Source: Neobacillus driksii (GTDB lineage: Bacteria; Bacillota; Bacilli; Bacillales; Cytobacillaceae). From it: DNA of 64,000 nt. Shown here piece by piece: positions 1-8,590 of the stretch (within the stretch, counting starts at the first letter, position 1; every line of letters starts with the position of its first letter). The notes under the pieces were generated by a model. The model had not been told where the DNA came from and made no database searches. It worked only from the letters and a program-made list of their open reading frames with translations. The translations under genes were made by a program, and so were the position numbers. The DNA is taken from contig NZ_JACCBX010000015.1 in assembly GCF_013409995.1 (NCBI RefSeq), positions 80,457-144,456 on the forward strand, in the 5' to 3' direction.

Positions 1-861
1 CCTAATATTTACCCCTATGGCATGGAGCCCTTTTGACGGGTTATTTTCTGTTATAATTTCTATAACAAAGGCATTTGGTCTAATACAGACATTCCCTGTG
101 TTTAAAGCAAGTGGCACATAGCTGACATTCGTGGACCGTTTTGCAATTTTATCTATAGATGGACCATGTGGGCAGCCGTTAATGCAATGCCCCGCAAGCG
201 TGCAGCCTTCCATCCAGGATAATTGTTCGTCAGTGATGTTTAGATTTGTTATATTTTCATTAGGAGGCAAAATTGCATTCGGCTGCGGCCTATACCCTGG
301 ACCTTTCACATCCAGTGTAGGAATCAAATTCCAGCCTGCTTTCTTTGCACCATAATAAAATAATTCCTCCTTTGCTGTCGTGGCCGCAAAGTTCACCGGT
401 AATGTTGCTTCCACCTTTTCATAATATGGTACAAGTTCCCGGTAGGAAAGCGGCCAGACCTTATCAATTGCCGCTGGAAAGGCACGTGGACAATTAGCCG
501 TATAGGTTTGGGTGGTTCCTCCAACACCGGAACATTGCCAAATTACGCCTTTTTGGTTAGCGTGGCGAAACCATTGGGAACGATTCCGATCCGCCGGTCC
601 CCATCGAAACCTTCCCGAAACTAAATCATTCATATTCATTTCAAATTTATTTAATAGTTGTTTATAGAGCGTGACATCCAAGTCATCTTTTGTGGAACTG
701 GATACTCCTCCAGGCTGTAAATTTGGATTTGGCCACTTTTTATTCCCGTACCAGGGACCAGCTTCTAAAACCAAAACCGTTAATCCCAATTCTCCCAGCT
801 CTTTTGCTATAACCGCTCCTCCACCGCCAGCACCAATTACAATCACGTCCTGATTAGACAT
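1..861 (-). CDS. GMC-family oxidoreductase (partial, N-terminal part)
   Basis: Reading leftward from ATG at 861, the frame stays open to the window edge, so only the first 287 or so residues are present. The N-terminus MSNQDVIVIGAGGGGAVIAK carries a GxGxxG dinucleotide-binding loop for FAD. Further on are CSGVGGTTQTYTANCPR and a Cys-rich stretch, WMEGCTLAGHCINGCPHGP, of the kind seen in the gluconate/alcohol dehydrogenase branch of GMC enzymes. The start codon directly abuts the stop of the upstream gene (862-1521), so the two form one transcription unit and probably one enzyme complex that oxidises an alcohol or sugar. The substrate cannot be told. Confidence 0.85.
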   Translation of the reverse strand, partial: MSNQDVIVIGAGGGGAVIAKELGELGLTVLVLEAGPWYGNKKWPNPNLQPGGVSSSTKDDLDVTLYKQLLNKFEMNMNDLVSGRFRWGPADRNRSQWFRHANQKGVIWQCSGVGGTTQTYTANCPRAFPAAIDKVWPLSYRELVPYYEKVEATLPVNFAATTAKEELFYYGAKKAGWNLIPTLDVKGPGYRPQPNAILPPNENITNLNITDEQLSWMEGCTLAGHCINGCPHGPSIDKIAKRSTNVSYVPLALNTGNVCIRPNAFVIEIITENNPSKGLHAIGVNIR

Positions 862-1521
862 TTACTGGTCCACCTTCCTGTGCTGGATGATTGCTAAGAA
901 CCCGCGAAAATCCCGGTATCCAAATGATGGACCTGGATATTGGACCTGGAACCATCCAGGTGGAAAATATTCGACTCTTCTATATTCAGGAGATAATAAT
1001 CGTGTTTTTCCGTATGCCGGCCATTCCGAATAGTGACAAAACATAGGAAGTTCATTTAGGACATCCATCATATTTCGTACGAGTACCGGGTTATTTTTGT
1101 ATGGAATGCTCAAATATTCAAGATTAATATCCAGGCGTTCAATTATAGTAATCGCCCTTAACCTATCTATTGGTGAAAGTGCAGAGAAAAGTCCTCCGCT
1201 AGGATAAGCTGTTCCATTTAATGGGTAAAAAATCTGCCCCTTCTGAATTAACCGTGCCGCTCCTGCGTCCAGTAATTCCGCAGTCGATTTCGACATGGAA
1301 CCATTAACGAAATTAAACTGCTCTTTTACAGGGAAGGCAATGGAATGATCTAATATCCAAATAACATACTCATAAACATGTAATTCCTGCGCTCCAGCCA
1401 CATGAACAGTTCCAATATAATCTTTTTGTTTAAGATGGGGTGGAATGATAGCTTCAACTAGTGACCGAAAAGTGGATATGATATAAGGATTTAAGGTTAC
1501 ACTCCTTCCACTTGCTTCCAA
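862..1521 (-). CDS. Small-subunit-like partner of the GMC oxidoreductase (gluconate 2-dehydrogenase subunit 3-like)
   Basis: A 219-residue protein with no signal peptide or membrane segment visible. It is encoded immediately upstream of the GMC flavoprotein; its TAA is next to that gene's ATG. Position, length and sequence character fit the gluconate 2-dehydrogenase subunit 3 (DUF1569-free, helical) type partners that accompany GMC enzymes in Bacillus. The family assignment rests largely on context. A ribosome site (rc of cccacctcc, about 1526-1534) precedes the ATG. The product probably stabilises or anchors the flavoprotein; no catalytic motif of its own can be named. Confidence 0.6.
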   Translation of the reverse strand: MEASGRSVTLNPYIISTFRSLVEAIIPPHLKQKDYIGTVHVAGAQELHVYEYVIWILDHSIAFPVKEQFNFVNGSMSKSTAELLDAGAARLIQKGQIFYPLNGTAYPSGGLFSALSPIDRLRAITIIERLDINLEYLSIPYKNNPVLVRNMMDVLNELPMFCHYSEWPAYGKTRLLSPEYRRVEYFPPGWFQVQYPGPSFGYRDFRGFLAIIQHRKVDQ

Positions 1522-1613
1522 ATTCCCCCCACCTCCTTTTTAAGGAATGTTTCTTGCCCTTCATATTAATATTTATGTTTTCTTCCTTCTATGTATGGAA
1601 ATTAATTAGTGAA

Positions 1614-1658
1614 AAAACAAATAAGGCGAACAGTGAATGCTCCTGTCCGCCTTTGTTT
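1614..1658 (-). terminator. Terminator of the PaiB-type gene
   Basis: An imperfect hairpin pairs AAATAAGGCGAACAG with CTGTCCGCCTTTGTTT. On the minus strand the stem is followed by TTATTTGTTTTTT. It lies about 80 bp downstream of the gene ending at 1736. Confidence 0.7.
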
Positions 1659-1735
1659 TATTATTAAACTATAACCGTTTCCTGTTCCACCTTTTCCTAA
1701 AACGTAGCTAATTTGCTATGTTGTACACTACACAG

Positions 1736-2356
1736 TCAACCATTACTTTTTTCAATATTTTTCTTCATTAGTTGTGCTATATCTTTATCATTTTGATCCG
1801 AACTATTTCCTAATTGTTTAATAATTAGTTCCTGTCTAGCTACGGGATGATTTTGACTTAGTTTTGCCTTCCCCTCAATTTTATTAATGGTGATTTTAAA
1901 ACCTACAATGCCTTTACTCATGCCCTTTATATAAGTTTCATCAACGTTCCCCAAATGATAGGAACTATCTGGTTTTTCATATTTACTTACCATGTCTGCC
2001 AATGATTCAAATACTTCCTTTTCTTCTTCAACAATCTCCAACTCTCCATAAACGTGTATAGCAATAAAATTCCAAGTTGGTACAGCCTGGTTGGTCTCAT
2101 ACCAGGATGGTGAAATATAGCAATGAGGACCTTGAAAGGTAACAAGAACATTTTGACCTTCAATATCCTTCCACTGATGGTTAGTACGGGCAAAATGTCC
2201 ATACAAAAAGCCTTCTTCTTTATTTAAAAGGAGTGGCAGATGAGTAGCGTATGGTTCTCCATTGTGCTGAGAATACAAGGTAGCAAAGCTATTCTTTTCA
2301 ATAAAATCATAGATAACTTTTTCATCTTTAATAATAAAATGTTTTGGTATATACAT
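1736..2356 (-). CDS. paiB: PaiB-type FMN-binding split-barrel protein
   Basis: The 206-residue product begins MYIPKHFIIKDEKVIYDFIE and contains ATHLPLLLN, GHFARTNHQW, VTFQGPHCYISPSWY and VPTWNFIAIHVYG, all characteristic of the PaiB/FMN-binding split-barrel family. In B. subtilis PaiB is linked to repression of sporulation and protease genes and is encoded with the acetyltransferase PaiA. No paiA lies beside it here, so it is a solitary copy. The C-terminal region (from about residue 150, MSKGIVGFKITINKIEGKAKLSQN) matches the usual PaiB ending, and the length is normal. A role as flavin-binding regulator or oxidoreductase-like protein is inferred from the family. Confidence 0.88.
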   Translation of the reverse strand: MYIPKHFIIKDEKVIYDFIEKNSFATLYSQHNGEPYATHLPLLLNKEEGFLYGHFARTNHQWKDIEGQNVLVTFQGPHCYISPSWYETNQAVPTWNFIAIHVYGELEIVEEEKEVFESLADMVSKYEKPDSSYHLGNVDETYIKGMSKGIVGFKITINKIEGKAKLSQNHPVARQELIIKQLGNSSDQNDKDIAQLMKKNIEKSNG

Positions 2357-2445
2357 ATTCTTTCATCTCCACTCTGGAAAGGTATTTAAATTATTTCTCT
2401 GTCGGTTACTAAAAACCTCCTTTAACAATGATAGTTTTAGAAATA

Positions 2446-2482
2446 GTAAAGGACTGGGGATGATCATCGCCAGTCCTTTACC
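2446..2482 (-). terminator. Hairpin terminator of the LCP gene
   Basis: A near-perfect stem (GTAAAGGACTGG with CCAGTCCTTTAC) stands about 20 bp beyond the stop at 2504. The following minus-strand T content is only moderate (TATTTCTAAAAC). Confidence 0.65.
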
Positions 2483-2503
2483 CGGAATTTTAAGCTAATA
2501 AAA

Positions 2504-3436
2504 TTAGCTCTCACTATTCAATTCTAATTGAGCCTTCAATTCATCCTGAATGCGCTGTTGTTCTGCTATCGTTACAATTCCATAATAGATATTATCAATT
2601 ATTTTCCCTTCTGAGATAATGGTCAGCTGTTCAATGTTTTTTCCAGCTTCTTTATAATTCTTTTGAATGCTAATCATTTCTTCAAAGGTAAGATTCGTTT
2701 TGATATTACTGCCAATTGCTTGAAAGATATCCGGGGCTTTCGATAAGCTTGTGATGCTTGCACCCTCTTTGATTACCGCTTGAATCACTTGGCGTTGACG
2801 TTCTTGACGGCCAAAGTCGCCATTCGGGTCATCGTATCTCATTCTGATGAAAGCTAATGCTTCCTCGCCATTTAGATGTATCTTACCTGCAGGAAAACTA
2901 AATCCTTCTATTTTAAACGCAAGATCATTCTCGACATCAATTCCGCCCACTGTATCAATAATATCCTTAAAGCCTTCCATATTTATTTTGACGTAATAAT
3001 CAATTGGAATATCAAGGAAGTTCTCCACCGTATCTACTGCCATTGGAACACCGCCAAATGCGTAAGCATGGTTAATCTTATCTTCTTTTCCCTTACCGAC
3101 AATCTCTGTCATGGTATCCCTTGGAATACTCAGCATTTTTACAGAATTATTGTTTGGATTTACGGTTAACACAATCATTGTATCAGAACGACCGCTATCT
3201 CCTTCACGCTCATCTACACCAAGCATTAAAACGGAAAATGGTTCTTTCTTTTTTAATGCCTTAGGCTGCTTTTCACTATTTTGTTTGTCATCGAGCGGTT
3301 CATGCATTGTAGCTACTGCACTATTAAAAGATTTATAGACTGTGAACCCATAGATGCCTCCAACAATAAGGATAATAAATAAAAACAAACGTATTATATT
3401 ACCCCATTTAAGCCTCCGTCTTTTTCTCCTTCTCAT
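2504..3436 (-). CDS. LytR-CpsA-Psr (LCP) family cell-wall glycopolymer ligase
   Basis: This 310-residue protein starts with a very basic tail (MRRRKRRRLKWG), then one membrane segment (about residues 14-33) and an outside LCP domain. Family landmarks are PFSVLMLGVDEREGDSGRSD, the Arg/Asp-rich SIPRDT, DYYVKINMEGFKDIIDTVGG, and LNGEEALAFIRMRYDDP followed by GDFGRQERQRQVI, which supply the conserved Arg and Asp residues that bind polyprenyl-pyrophosphate. LCP enzymes attach teichoic acids or capsule polymers to peptidoglycan. It stands alone with its own terminator. Bacilli normally carry several paralogues (TagT/U/V type), and which one this is cannot be decided from sequence alone. Confidence 0.92.
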   Translation of the reverse strand: MRRRKRRRLKWGNIIRLFLFIILIVGGIYGFTVYKSFNSAVATMHEPLDDKQNSEKQPKALKKKEPFSVLMLGVDEREGDSGRSDTMIVLTVNPNNNSVKMLSIPRDTMTEIVGKGKEDKINHAYAFGGVPMAVDTVENFLDIPIDYYVKINMEGFKDIIDTVGGIDVENDLAFKIEGFSFPAGKIHLNGEEALAFIRMRYDDPNGDFGRQERQRQVIQAVIKEGASITSLSKAPDIFQAIGSNIKTNLTFEEMISIQKNYKEAGKNIEQLTIISEGKIIDNIYYGIVTIAEQQRIQDELKAQLELNSES

Positions 3437-3577
3437 TTCATGATCTCCTAACCAAAATCAGCTTTTAAATCAGGTTACCAAAGGGTTATGTCAACACAAT
3501 TACAGGGTCATGTCGATTTATTGTTTTTTACTTTACATATTTATTTGGTTATCGACATAATTTGAAGGAAATATTGT

Positions 3578-3595
3578 TAAACAAACGTTTGATTA
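3578..3595. repeat. Dispersed palindrome, copy 1 (17 of 18 bases)
   Basis: TAAACAAACGTTTGATTA, one mismatch from TAATCAAACGTTTGATTA. It sits alone in the gap between the LCP gene and the YkwD-type gene. The other copies are at 26341, 40450, 40505, 40538, 46312 and 46368. Confidence 0.75.
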
Positions 3596-3756
3596 ATGCC
3601 AGCTTCATCCCTTATGTAAAACTAACTTTTATTTATTTCCTAGAAAATTTTTTGTCGATTAGGGATTTTCACTTATTACTAAATTCTACAAACACTGCAA
3701 TCCCACTAAAAAAGCTTGAGGATATAATTATCCCCAAGCAGCTATTAAGATTAAAT

Positions 3757-4464
3757 CTATTTACCGATAAACTCTTGTGTCCAATAGTTGCCTTGAGAGA
3801 CATATCCAACACCAATATAGTTGAAGTTCGGGCTAAGGATGTTCTTACGGTGACCTTCACTATTCATCCAAGCTTTCACTACTTCTTCAGGTGTTCGCTG
3901 CCCCATAGCAATATTTTCACCAGCACAACGATAAGAGATTCCGTATTTTTTCATCATATCAAATGGTGAGCCATATGTTGGGCTTGTATGGCTAAAGTAA
4001 CCGTTAGCAGACATATCACGAGATTTTTCACGTGCCATTTTGCTAAGTGTTAAATCCACTTTAAGAGCAGGTAACCCATTTTTGGCACGCTCTTGATTGG
4101 TAAGGTCGACCACTTTTTGCTCAAAGGCACTTAAAGTACTAGTAGTTTGTGTTGTTGTTGGTTGCGTTGTTGTCACTGACTGTTCCTGCACTGGCTGATT
4201 TGTTGTTATTGTTGGAGTTGTCTGTTGTGTTTGTGCAGGTAGATTTGTTTGTGTTTGAGTTGGTACAGTCACTTTATATCCAAAACTAGCAAGATATTTT
4301 TCAATAACACTATTAATATCATTCAGATTTGATCCTTGATAAACATAGACCTTTTCCTGAACAACTGGAGAAAAGTCAGCAGCCTCTGCCTTATTTAATA
4401 CTGGATTGGCCATTACGACTGCCGCCGCAGCGGCTAGCGTTAAAAGAGCCTTTTTCTTAATCAT
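3757..4464 (-). CDS. YkwD-type secreted CAP (SCP) domain protein
   Basis: The 235-residue product has a signal peptide (MIKKKALLTLAAAAAVVMA, cleavage near NKAEAA), then a short N-terminal region with YVYQGSNLNDINSVIEKYL, a Thr/Gln-rich linker (about residues 80-115) and a C-terminal CAP domain. The CAP domain shows FEQKVVDLTNQERAKNGLP, HTSPTYGSPFDMM, GENIAMGQRTPEEVVKAWM, SEGHRKNIL and YIGVGYV, including the paired His and Glu of the family. The layout matches B. subtilis YkwD. Its biochemical role is uncertain; these proteins are secreted or wall-associated and are often found in spore-formers. Confidence 0.9.
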   Translation of the reverse strand: MIKKKALLTLAAAAAVVMANPVLNKAEAADFSPVVQEKVYVYQGSNLNDINSVIEKYLASFGYKVTVPTQTQTNLPAQTQQTTPTITTNQPVQEQSVTTTQPTTTQTTSTLSAFEQKVVDLTNQERAKNGLPALKVDLTLSKMAREKSRDMSANGYFSHTSPTYGSPFDMMKKYGISYRCAGENIAMGQRTPEEVVKAWMNSEGHRKNILSPNFNYIGVGYVSQGNYWTQEFIGK

Positions 4465-4865
4465 AATTAAATCCTCCTAGAAGTTTGCTGTTTTTAACAA
4501 ACTCATCTTAACATATGTTTTTTGTCATATTTCAGGCAGGATTTTACAATCAAAAACACTACATCTCTAGATTAGTACCCCTAAATTGGGATTTTTACTT
4601 ATAATAAGAGTCTTTTCATTTATTCCTAAATCTTCTCTGCGTTATTTCAAAATCTACCAATTTCAGGTAAAATTACCAGTAGTTATAGTAAAAAAGGGGA
4701 TTGACAGCATCTTAAAAACAGAGCGTATTTAACGAATATTTCAGAAATTTATCACTACTAACGAGAATATTAATTGGTTCCTAGATGGTATCTGTTAAAA
4801 TAGAGCAGAAAATGACAGGATTTAAATCGCAGCGGTTGTTACCATGTACATAAGGAGTGAGCGAT
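4465..4865. other. Intergenic region, no gene seen
   Basis: About 400 bp of AT-rich sequence between two divergent genes. It must hold both promoters, but no confident sigma-A pair, riboswitch or small ORF was recognised. The AAGGAG ribosome site of the next gene is at 4852-4857. Confidence 0.5.
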
Positions 4866-5726
4866 ATGGGATGGGTAGAATCATTACAGAAGGCTATAGA
4901 TTATATGGAAGACCATTTAATTGATGAGATTACAATCGAAGGTATAGCAAAACAAGCCAATGTATCGGAGTTTCACTTTCAACGTATTTTTTCAGTACTT
5001 ACAGACATAACTGTAGGTGAATATCTTCGACGCAGACGTTTAACACTAGCAGCCCAAGAACTTTCTACAACCGAAAGCAAAATAATTGATGTCGCCCTAA
5101 AATATGGCTACGACACTCCTGAATCTTTTGCAAAAGCTTTCCGGAGGCAGCATGGATTCACACCAAGTCAGGCACGTAATTACACTGGAAAGCTGATATC
5201 TTATAACCGCCTGGCCATCCAGGTAAATTTGAAAGGGGCAGAACCTATGAATTACAAAATCGTAGAAAAAGAGAGTTTTAAGGTTGTCGGTGTAAAGCGC
5301 GAATTTTCCTGTGAAAATGGGGAGAACTTAGCTGGGATCCCAAAAATGTGGGATGATGTCCATGTTGATGGAACAAATGATTTATTATTTGAATTAAATA
5401 ATGGTCAACTTAAAGGTGCCCTTGGGGTATGTGTCGATAAACGCGCACCTGGTTCCCCATTAATGGATTACTGGATCGGTACAGATCATAAGGGTGAAAC
5501 ACCTGAAGGTCTTTTGGAACTTGAGATTCCCGCTTCCAAGTGGGGTGTATTTGAAGTACATGGAGCTATGCCGGATGCGATGCAGAATACTTGGAAACAA
5601 ATCATCTCGGAATGGTTTCCATCCAGCCATTATCAGCATGCGGGAACCCCAGATTTAGAAGTCTACTCAAATGGAAATCCATCCAGTTCTGATTATTATT
5701 CTGAAATTTGGATTCCTCTGAAATAA
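4866..5726 (+). CDS. AraC-family regulator with C-terminal GyrI-like effector domain
   Basis: The start is taken at ATG 4866, because AAGGAG (4852-4857) lies 8 bases upstream; the in-frame GTG at 4857 overlaps that ribosome site. The roughly 286-residue product has two AraC helix-turn-helix motifs at its N-terminus (ITIEGIAKQANVSEFHFQRI; IIDVALKYGYDTPESFAKAF, then RRQHGFTPSQARN). Its C-terminal half (from about residue 125, MNYKIVEKESFKVVGVKREF) resembles the GyrI-like/Bac_rhamnosid ligand-binding fold, including WIPLK at the end. This is the architecture of multidrug or antibiotic-sensing activators such as Rob and BltR-type sensors. The target genes are unknown; no transporter is adjacent. 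Confidence 0.88.
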   Translation: MGWVESLQKAIDYMEDHLIDEITIEGIAKQANVSEFHFQRIFSVLTDITVGEYLRRRRLTLAAQELSTTESKIIDVALKYGYDTPESFAKAFRRQHGFTPSQARNYTGKLISYNRLAIQVNLKGAEPMNYKIVEKESFKVVGVKREFSCENGENLAGIPKMWDDVHVDGTNDLLFELNNGQLKGALGVCVDKRAPGSPLMDYWIGTDHKGETPEGLLELEIPASKWGVFEVHGAMPDAMQNTWKQIISEWFPSSHYQHAGTPDLEVYSNGNPSSSDYYSEIWIPLK

Positions 5727-5820
5727 GGAAACTAACAAAGAATAATTCTGGATACGCTTTGTCTTAATGGGGTCAAGGACCTATCGGGAAACCTCGTTGC
5801 TAAACAAGGATTAATTATAC

Positions 5821-5863
5821 AAAAAGAGGCGTTAATCCTTCTTGGATTAACGCCTCTTTTTGT
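5821..5863. terminator. Strong bidirectional terminator
   Basis: AAAAAGAGGCGTTAATCC pairs with GGATTAACGCCTCTTTTT around a short loop. It separates the AraC gene (plus) from the VOC gene (minus). Its arm resembles the sequence that follows the TTCAACAAAAA motif at 6331 and 12200. Confidence 0.9.
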
Positions 5864-5873
5864 TGAAGAAAAC

Positions 5874-6261
5874 TCATTTTTTTCTTTTACAAACGATTTG
5901 TATTGGGTTACCATCAGGGTCTTGTACCCAAACCCGACCTTAAATCATTTAAAAAATTATGAGGATTAGATAACATAGTAGCACCGTTTGCAATTAAATA
6001 TTGAATGGCTGAATCGGTATCTTCTGTCCATACTACAATTTCACAACCCATATTTTTTCCAGGATTTAAACCGTGAATTTCTTTTGTTGACTTTTTAGTG
6101 GCTATACCTAACTTGAAACCATCCAATATTAGTTCATAATGTACAGGCTTACCATCTATTTCAGCTACAAAGGTTTGTGTAAAGCCCAGTTTTTGATAAA
6201 ACCCTTTTGATTTCTCTATATTATCAACATATAGATTAATTTGTGGAGATTTAAAGTTCAT
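5874..6261 (-). pseudogene. VOC/glyoxalase-family gene with a C-terminal frameshift
   Basis: Residues 1-110 or so read MNFKSPQINLYVDNIEKSKG and continue as a typical vicinal-oxygen-chelate (glyoxalase/bleomycin-resistance) protein with HYELILDGFKLGIAT. The reading frame then ends early at 5914 with SGLGTRP. Shifting frame near 5930-5945 restores the expected ending, GRVWVQDPDGNPIQIVCKRK, with stop at 5874-5876. The family's last beta strand and the metal-ligand region (DPDGNPIQ) therefore lie in a different frame. One single-base indel, either real or a sequencing error, explains it. Function before damage: a small metalloenzyme or resistance protein of unknown substrate. Confidence 0.8.
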
Positions 6262-6316
6262 AAACTTCCCCTTCCTTAATTTTTTTATATGATTCTCCAG
6301 AGAACTACCTAATAAA

Positions 6317-6345
6317 GTTTATTAAGAAGATTCAACAAAAAGGAG
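6317..6345. repeat. Dispersed motif AGTTTATTAAGAAGATTCAAC, copy 1
   Basis: This stretch is nearly identical to 12187-12215 (AGTTTAATAAGAAATTCAAC, then a run of A and GG). Both copies lie just downstream of minus-strand genes or gene fragments. A related TTCAACAAAAAGAGG arm is seen on the reverse strand of the terminator at 5821-5868. The copies are probably members of a short repeat family associated with terminators. Confidence 0.55.
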
Positions 6346-6357
6346 TATTAATCCTCC

Positions 6358-6474
6358 TTAATCTATTCCCCCTATGGACTTGCTTCGAAAATGAGCTTGG
6401 TTAGCGAATTCCGTCTTGAAGATCTTAAATGTTGCTTCCGCCACAGCGTTATCATAGGGACTTATGCATTTCCT
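6358..6474 (-). pseudogene. IS3-family transposase remnant (DDE domain fragment)
   Basis: The minus strand encodes RKCISPYDNAVAEATFKIFK followed by TEFANQAHFRS. This matches the end of the rve/DDE domain of IS3-group OrfB transposases (SPYDNAxxE...FKxxKxE, which carries the catalytic Glu). Upstream the frame meets a stop, and downstream the match ends after about 35 residues (KSIGGI, stop at 6358). Only this fragment remains, and no inverted ends were found. It lies directly next to the polysaccharide lyase gene and suggests that the insertion arrived with, or near, a mobile element. Confidence 0.8.
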
Positions 6475-6570
6475 TTACAAATAAATCCATGGTCAAGCTA
6501 AAAAAAACCATAAACTTGTCCTGGAAAGTATAGGATAATATCCGTAGATTTACAAAAAGGAGGCAGTATA

Positions 6571-8073
6571 GTGAAAAAGTTATGGAAATCTTTATTGTCA
6601 GTTTGTATTGTAACCGCTTTCTCCTCAATCCCTTTCGGTGCATCGGCTGAGGAATCGTTAGTGAAGGTCTCTTCTGTGGACGAAATTTCAGCAGCGATGA
6701 GCAAAGCGCAACCCGATGATACAATTGTGATGAGGAACGGAGTATGGAAGGATGCTGCCATTGTGATGGAAGGCGCAGGCAAGCAGAATAAACCCATCAC
6801 TCTGCGAGCGGAAACACCGGGTCAGGTAGTGCTCAGCGGCGCCTCCACACTCAACATCGGAGGATCGTATCTTGTGGTGGACGGCTTGGTATTCAAAGAT
6901 GGGGGAGATATCGATGATTCCGGTGTCATTGAGTTCAGGGTGGGAGATCTTGAAGCGACGCATTCCCGTCTTACTAACGTCCAGATGATTGATTATAACC
7001 CTCCGAGCAATGAGAAGAACACGAAGTGAGTTGGATTATACGGAAGCTATAACAGGGTGGACCATTCCTATTTCAAAGGCAAGAAAAACATCGGTGCAAC
7101 GATGGTAGTTTGGAGAGAGCAGGCAGCCGAGCAGCACCATGTCATTGATCACAATCATTTTGCCGGCCGGCCTATCCTGCTCGACGATAGTGGACAAGTG
7201 ATTAGTAATGAAGCGGAAACGCTGAGAATCGGAACGAGTACCTATTCGCTCTCGGATTCCTATACAACGGTAGAGAACAACCTGTTCGAGAACAATGATG
7301 GAGAAATCGAAATGGTTTCGGTTAAATCAGGGAAGAATGTGATTCGCGGCAATACATTTTTGAACAATGCAGCGACCGTCACACTTCGTCACGGCAATGG
7401 AACGCACATTGAAAACAACTTCTTTTTCGCCAATGGCAAGGCGAACGCAGGCGCGATCCGCGTTATAGGCGAAGATCATGTGATAGCCAACAATTATATC
7501 AGTGGCATTGTTGGCAGCAATACGACACGTGGGGCCATTGTTCTAACCAATGGCATACCTGACTCGGCTCTCAACAAATATTTTCAAGTAAAAAATGTTC
7601 TCATTACTCACAACACACTCGTGAACAATGATAACAACATCATCGTTGGCGATAAAAAAAGCGGTACGAATACGTTAGCGCCAGTAGACACGATTATAGC
7701 AAATAACGTTATACAGGCAAGCGGGAACGCTAAGCTTTCTCTTCTTAAGGTAATCGACGATTCAGCAGCTCTTACGTATGAAGGAAATTTCATGTATGGC
7801 GCCGAACTCGGGATCTGGCCGGTCGCAGGGATTATGCAGCAAAATCCTCAGCTGGTTTTGGCAGAAGACGGATTATACCGTGCGGGCGAAAAAAGTCCGA
7901 TTATCAACGCATTGAAAAACGGGCCTTACTCCGTAATAGATGATATGGATGGCCAGCCCCGACCTCAAGGAAACAGGGATGCTGGAGCGGATGAGGTATC
8001 CAAAGCTCCTATAAGGAATAAGCCTTTACAGCCGAGCAATGTCGGACCCAGATGGCTGAACGCATCTGAATAA
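6571..8073 (+). pseudogene. Secreted polysaccharide lyase family 6 (alginate lyase/chondroitinase B-like), interrupted by TGA
   Basis: GTG at 6571 follows AGGAGG (6557-6562). The product has a signal peptide (MKKLWKSLLSVCIVTAFSSI, cleavage after GASA) and a right-handed beta-helix. The frame runs to TGA at 7027-7029 and continues in the same frame from 7030 to 8073: K-[TGA]-VGLYGSYNRVDHSYF. The family usually has Trp (TGG) here, so one base change explains the stop. The downstream part keeps the PL6 active-site landmarks GEIEMVSVKSGKN (Ca-binding Glu and catalytic Lys region) and TVTLRHGNG (catalytic Arg). Full length would be about 500 residues. Base composition is visibly richer in G and C than in the flanks, and an IS3 remnant abuts it, which suggests transfer. 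Stop-codon readthrough cannot be excluded. Confidence 0.88.
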
Positions 8074-8140
8074 GAATTAACCGAGCTCCCATCAGTATCT
8101 ATTAACTATCGGGGCACGATCATTGATTCAATATAGTATG

Positions 8141-8173
8141 AAGGCTGGCGTGCAAAAAACGCCTGCCTTTTTC
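8141..8173 (+). terminator. Terminator after the lyase gene
   Basis: AGGCTGGCGT and ACGCCTGCCT form a hairpin followed by TTTTTC. Confidence 0.75.
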
Positions 8174-8197
8174 TATTCGAAAAGAGTAAATTTTTTA

Positions 8198-8407
8198 TTA
8201 AATATTTTTTAGCTTCTTCAACAGGTATGCTAATAAAGGGATGACTAAGTAAATGAGGATACTAATAACCATAAAGATGGTTAAGTAATATACACTACGA
8301 TTGGTATTAGCTATGTGTTCATCCACAAAATAGGCTAAAACTGTCCGAATACACCTAATCCCGTTGCTATTATCATTAAAAAACAATTTCAATACCCACT
8401 CCTCCAT
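8198..8407 (-). CDS. Small membrane protein of unknown function
   Basis: ATG at 8407 gives a 69-residue peptide, MEEWVLKLFFNDNSNGIRC and onward, with one clear hydrophobic segment near the C-terminus (YYLTIFMVISILIYLVIPLL) and a basic tail (KKLKNI). No convincing ribosome site precedes either this ATG or the TTG at 8416. It is not recognised as a family. The single membrane span and basic end look protein-like, but it may be a chance ORF. Confidence 0.35.
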   Translation of the reverse strand: MEEWVLKLFFNDNSNGIRCIRTVLAYFVDEHIANTNRSVYYLTIFMVISILIYLVIPLLAYLLKKLKNI

Positions 8408-8553
8408 AGCTTGCAAGGCAATACATCCACCTTTAGTGTATTTTATACTCCCGTAAGATTGGAATTACTTTTTATTGCCTGCACATTACTTTAAGAACAA
8501 AACTTCACAATCTTGTGCTCAAAGTACACTTTGGAACTTATGCTGTTTGTACT

Positions 8554-8584
8554 AAAAAGGACCGCCAAATGACGGTCACCTTTC
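8554..8584 (-). terminator. Terminator of the sigma/anti-sigma operon
   Basis: A slightly bulged hairpin (AAAGGACCGCCA with TGACGGTCACCTTT) lies just past the stop at 8591. Confidence 0.6.
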
Positions 8585-8590
8585 GTTGAT

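Noticed and set aside
3562..3969. 135-residue plus-strand ORF
   Set aside because: Mostly antisense to the YkwD-type gene, with no ribosome site.
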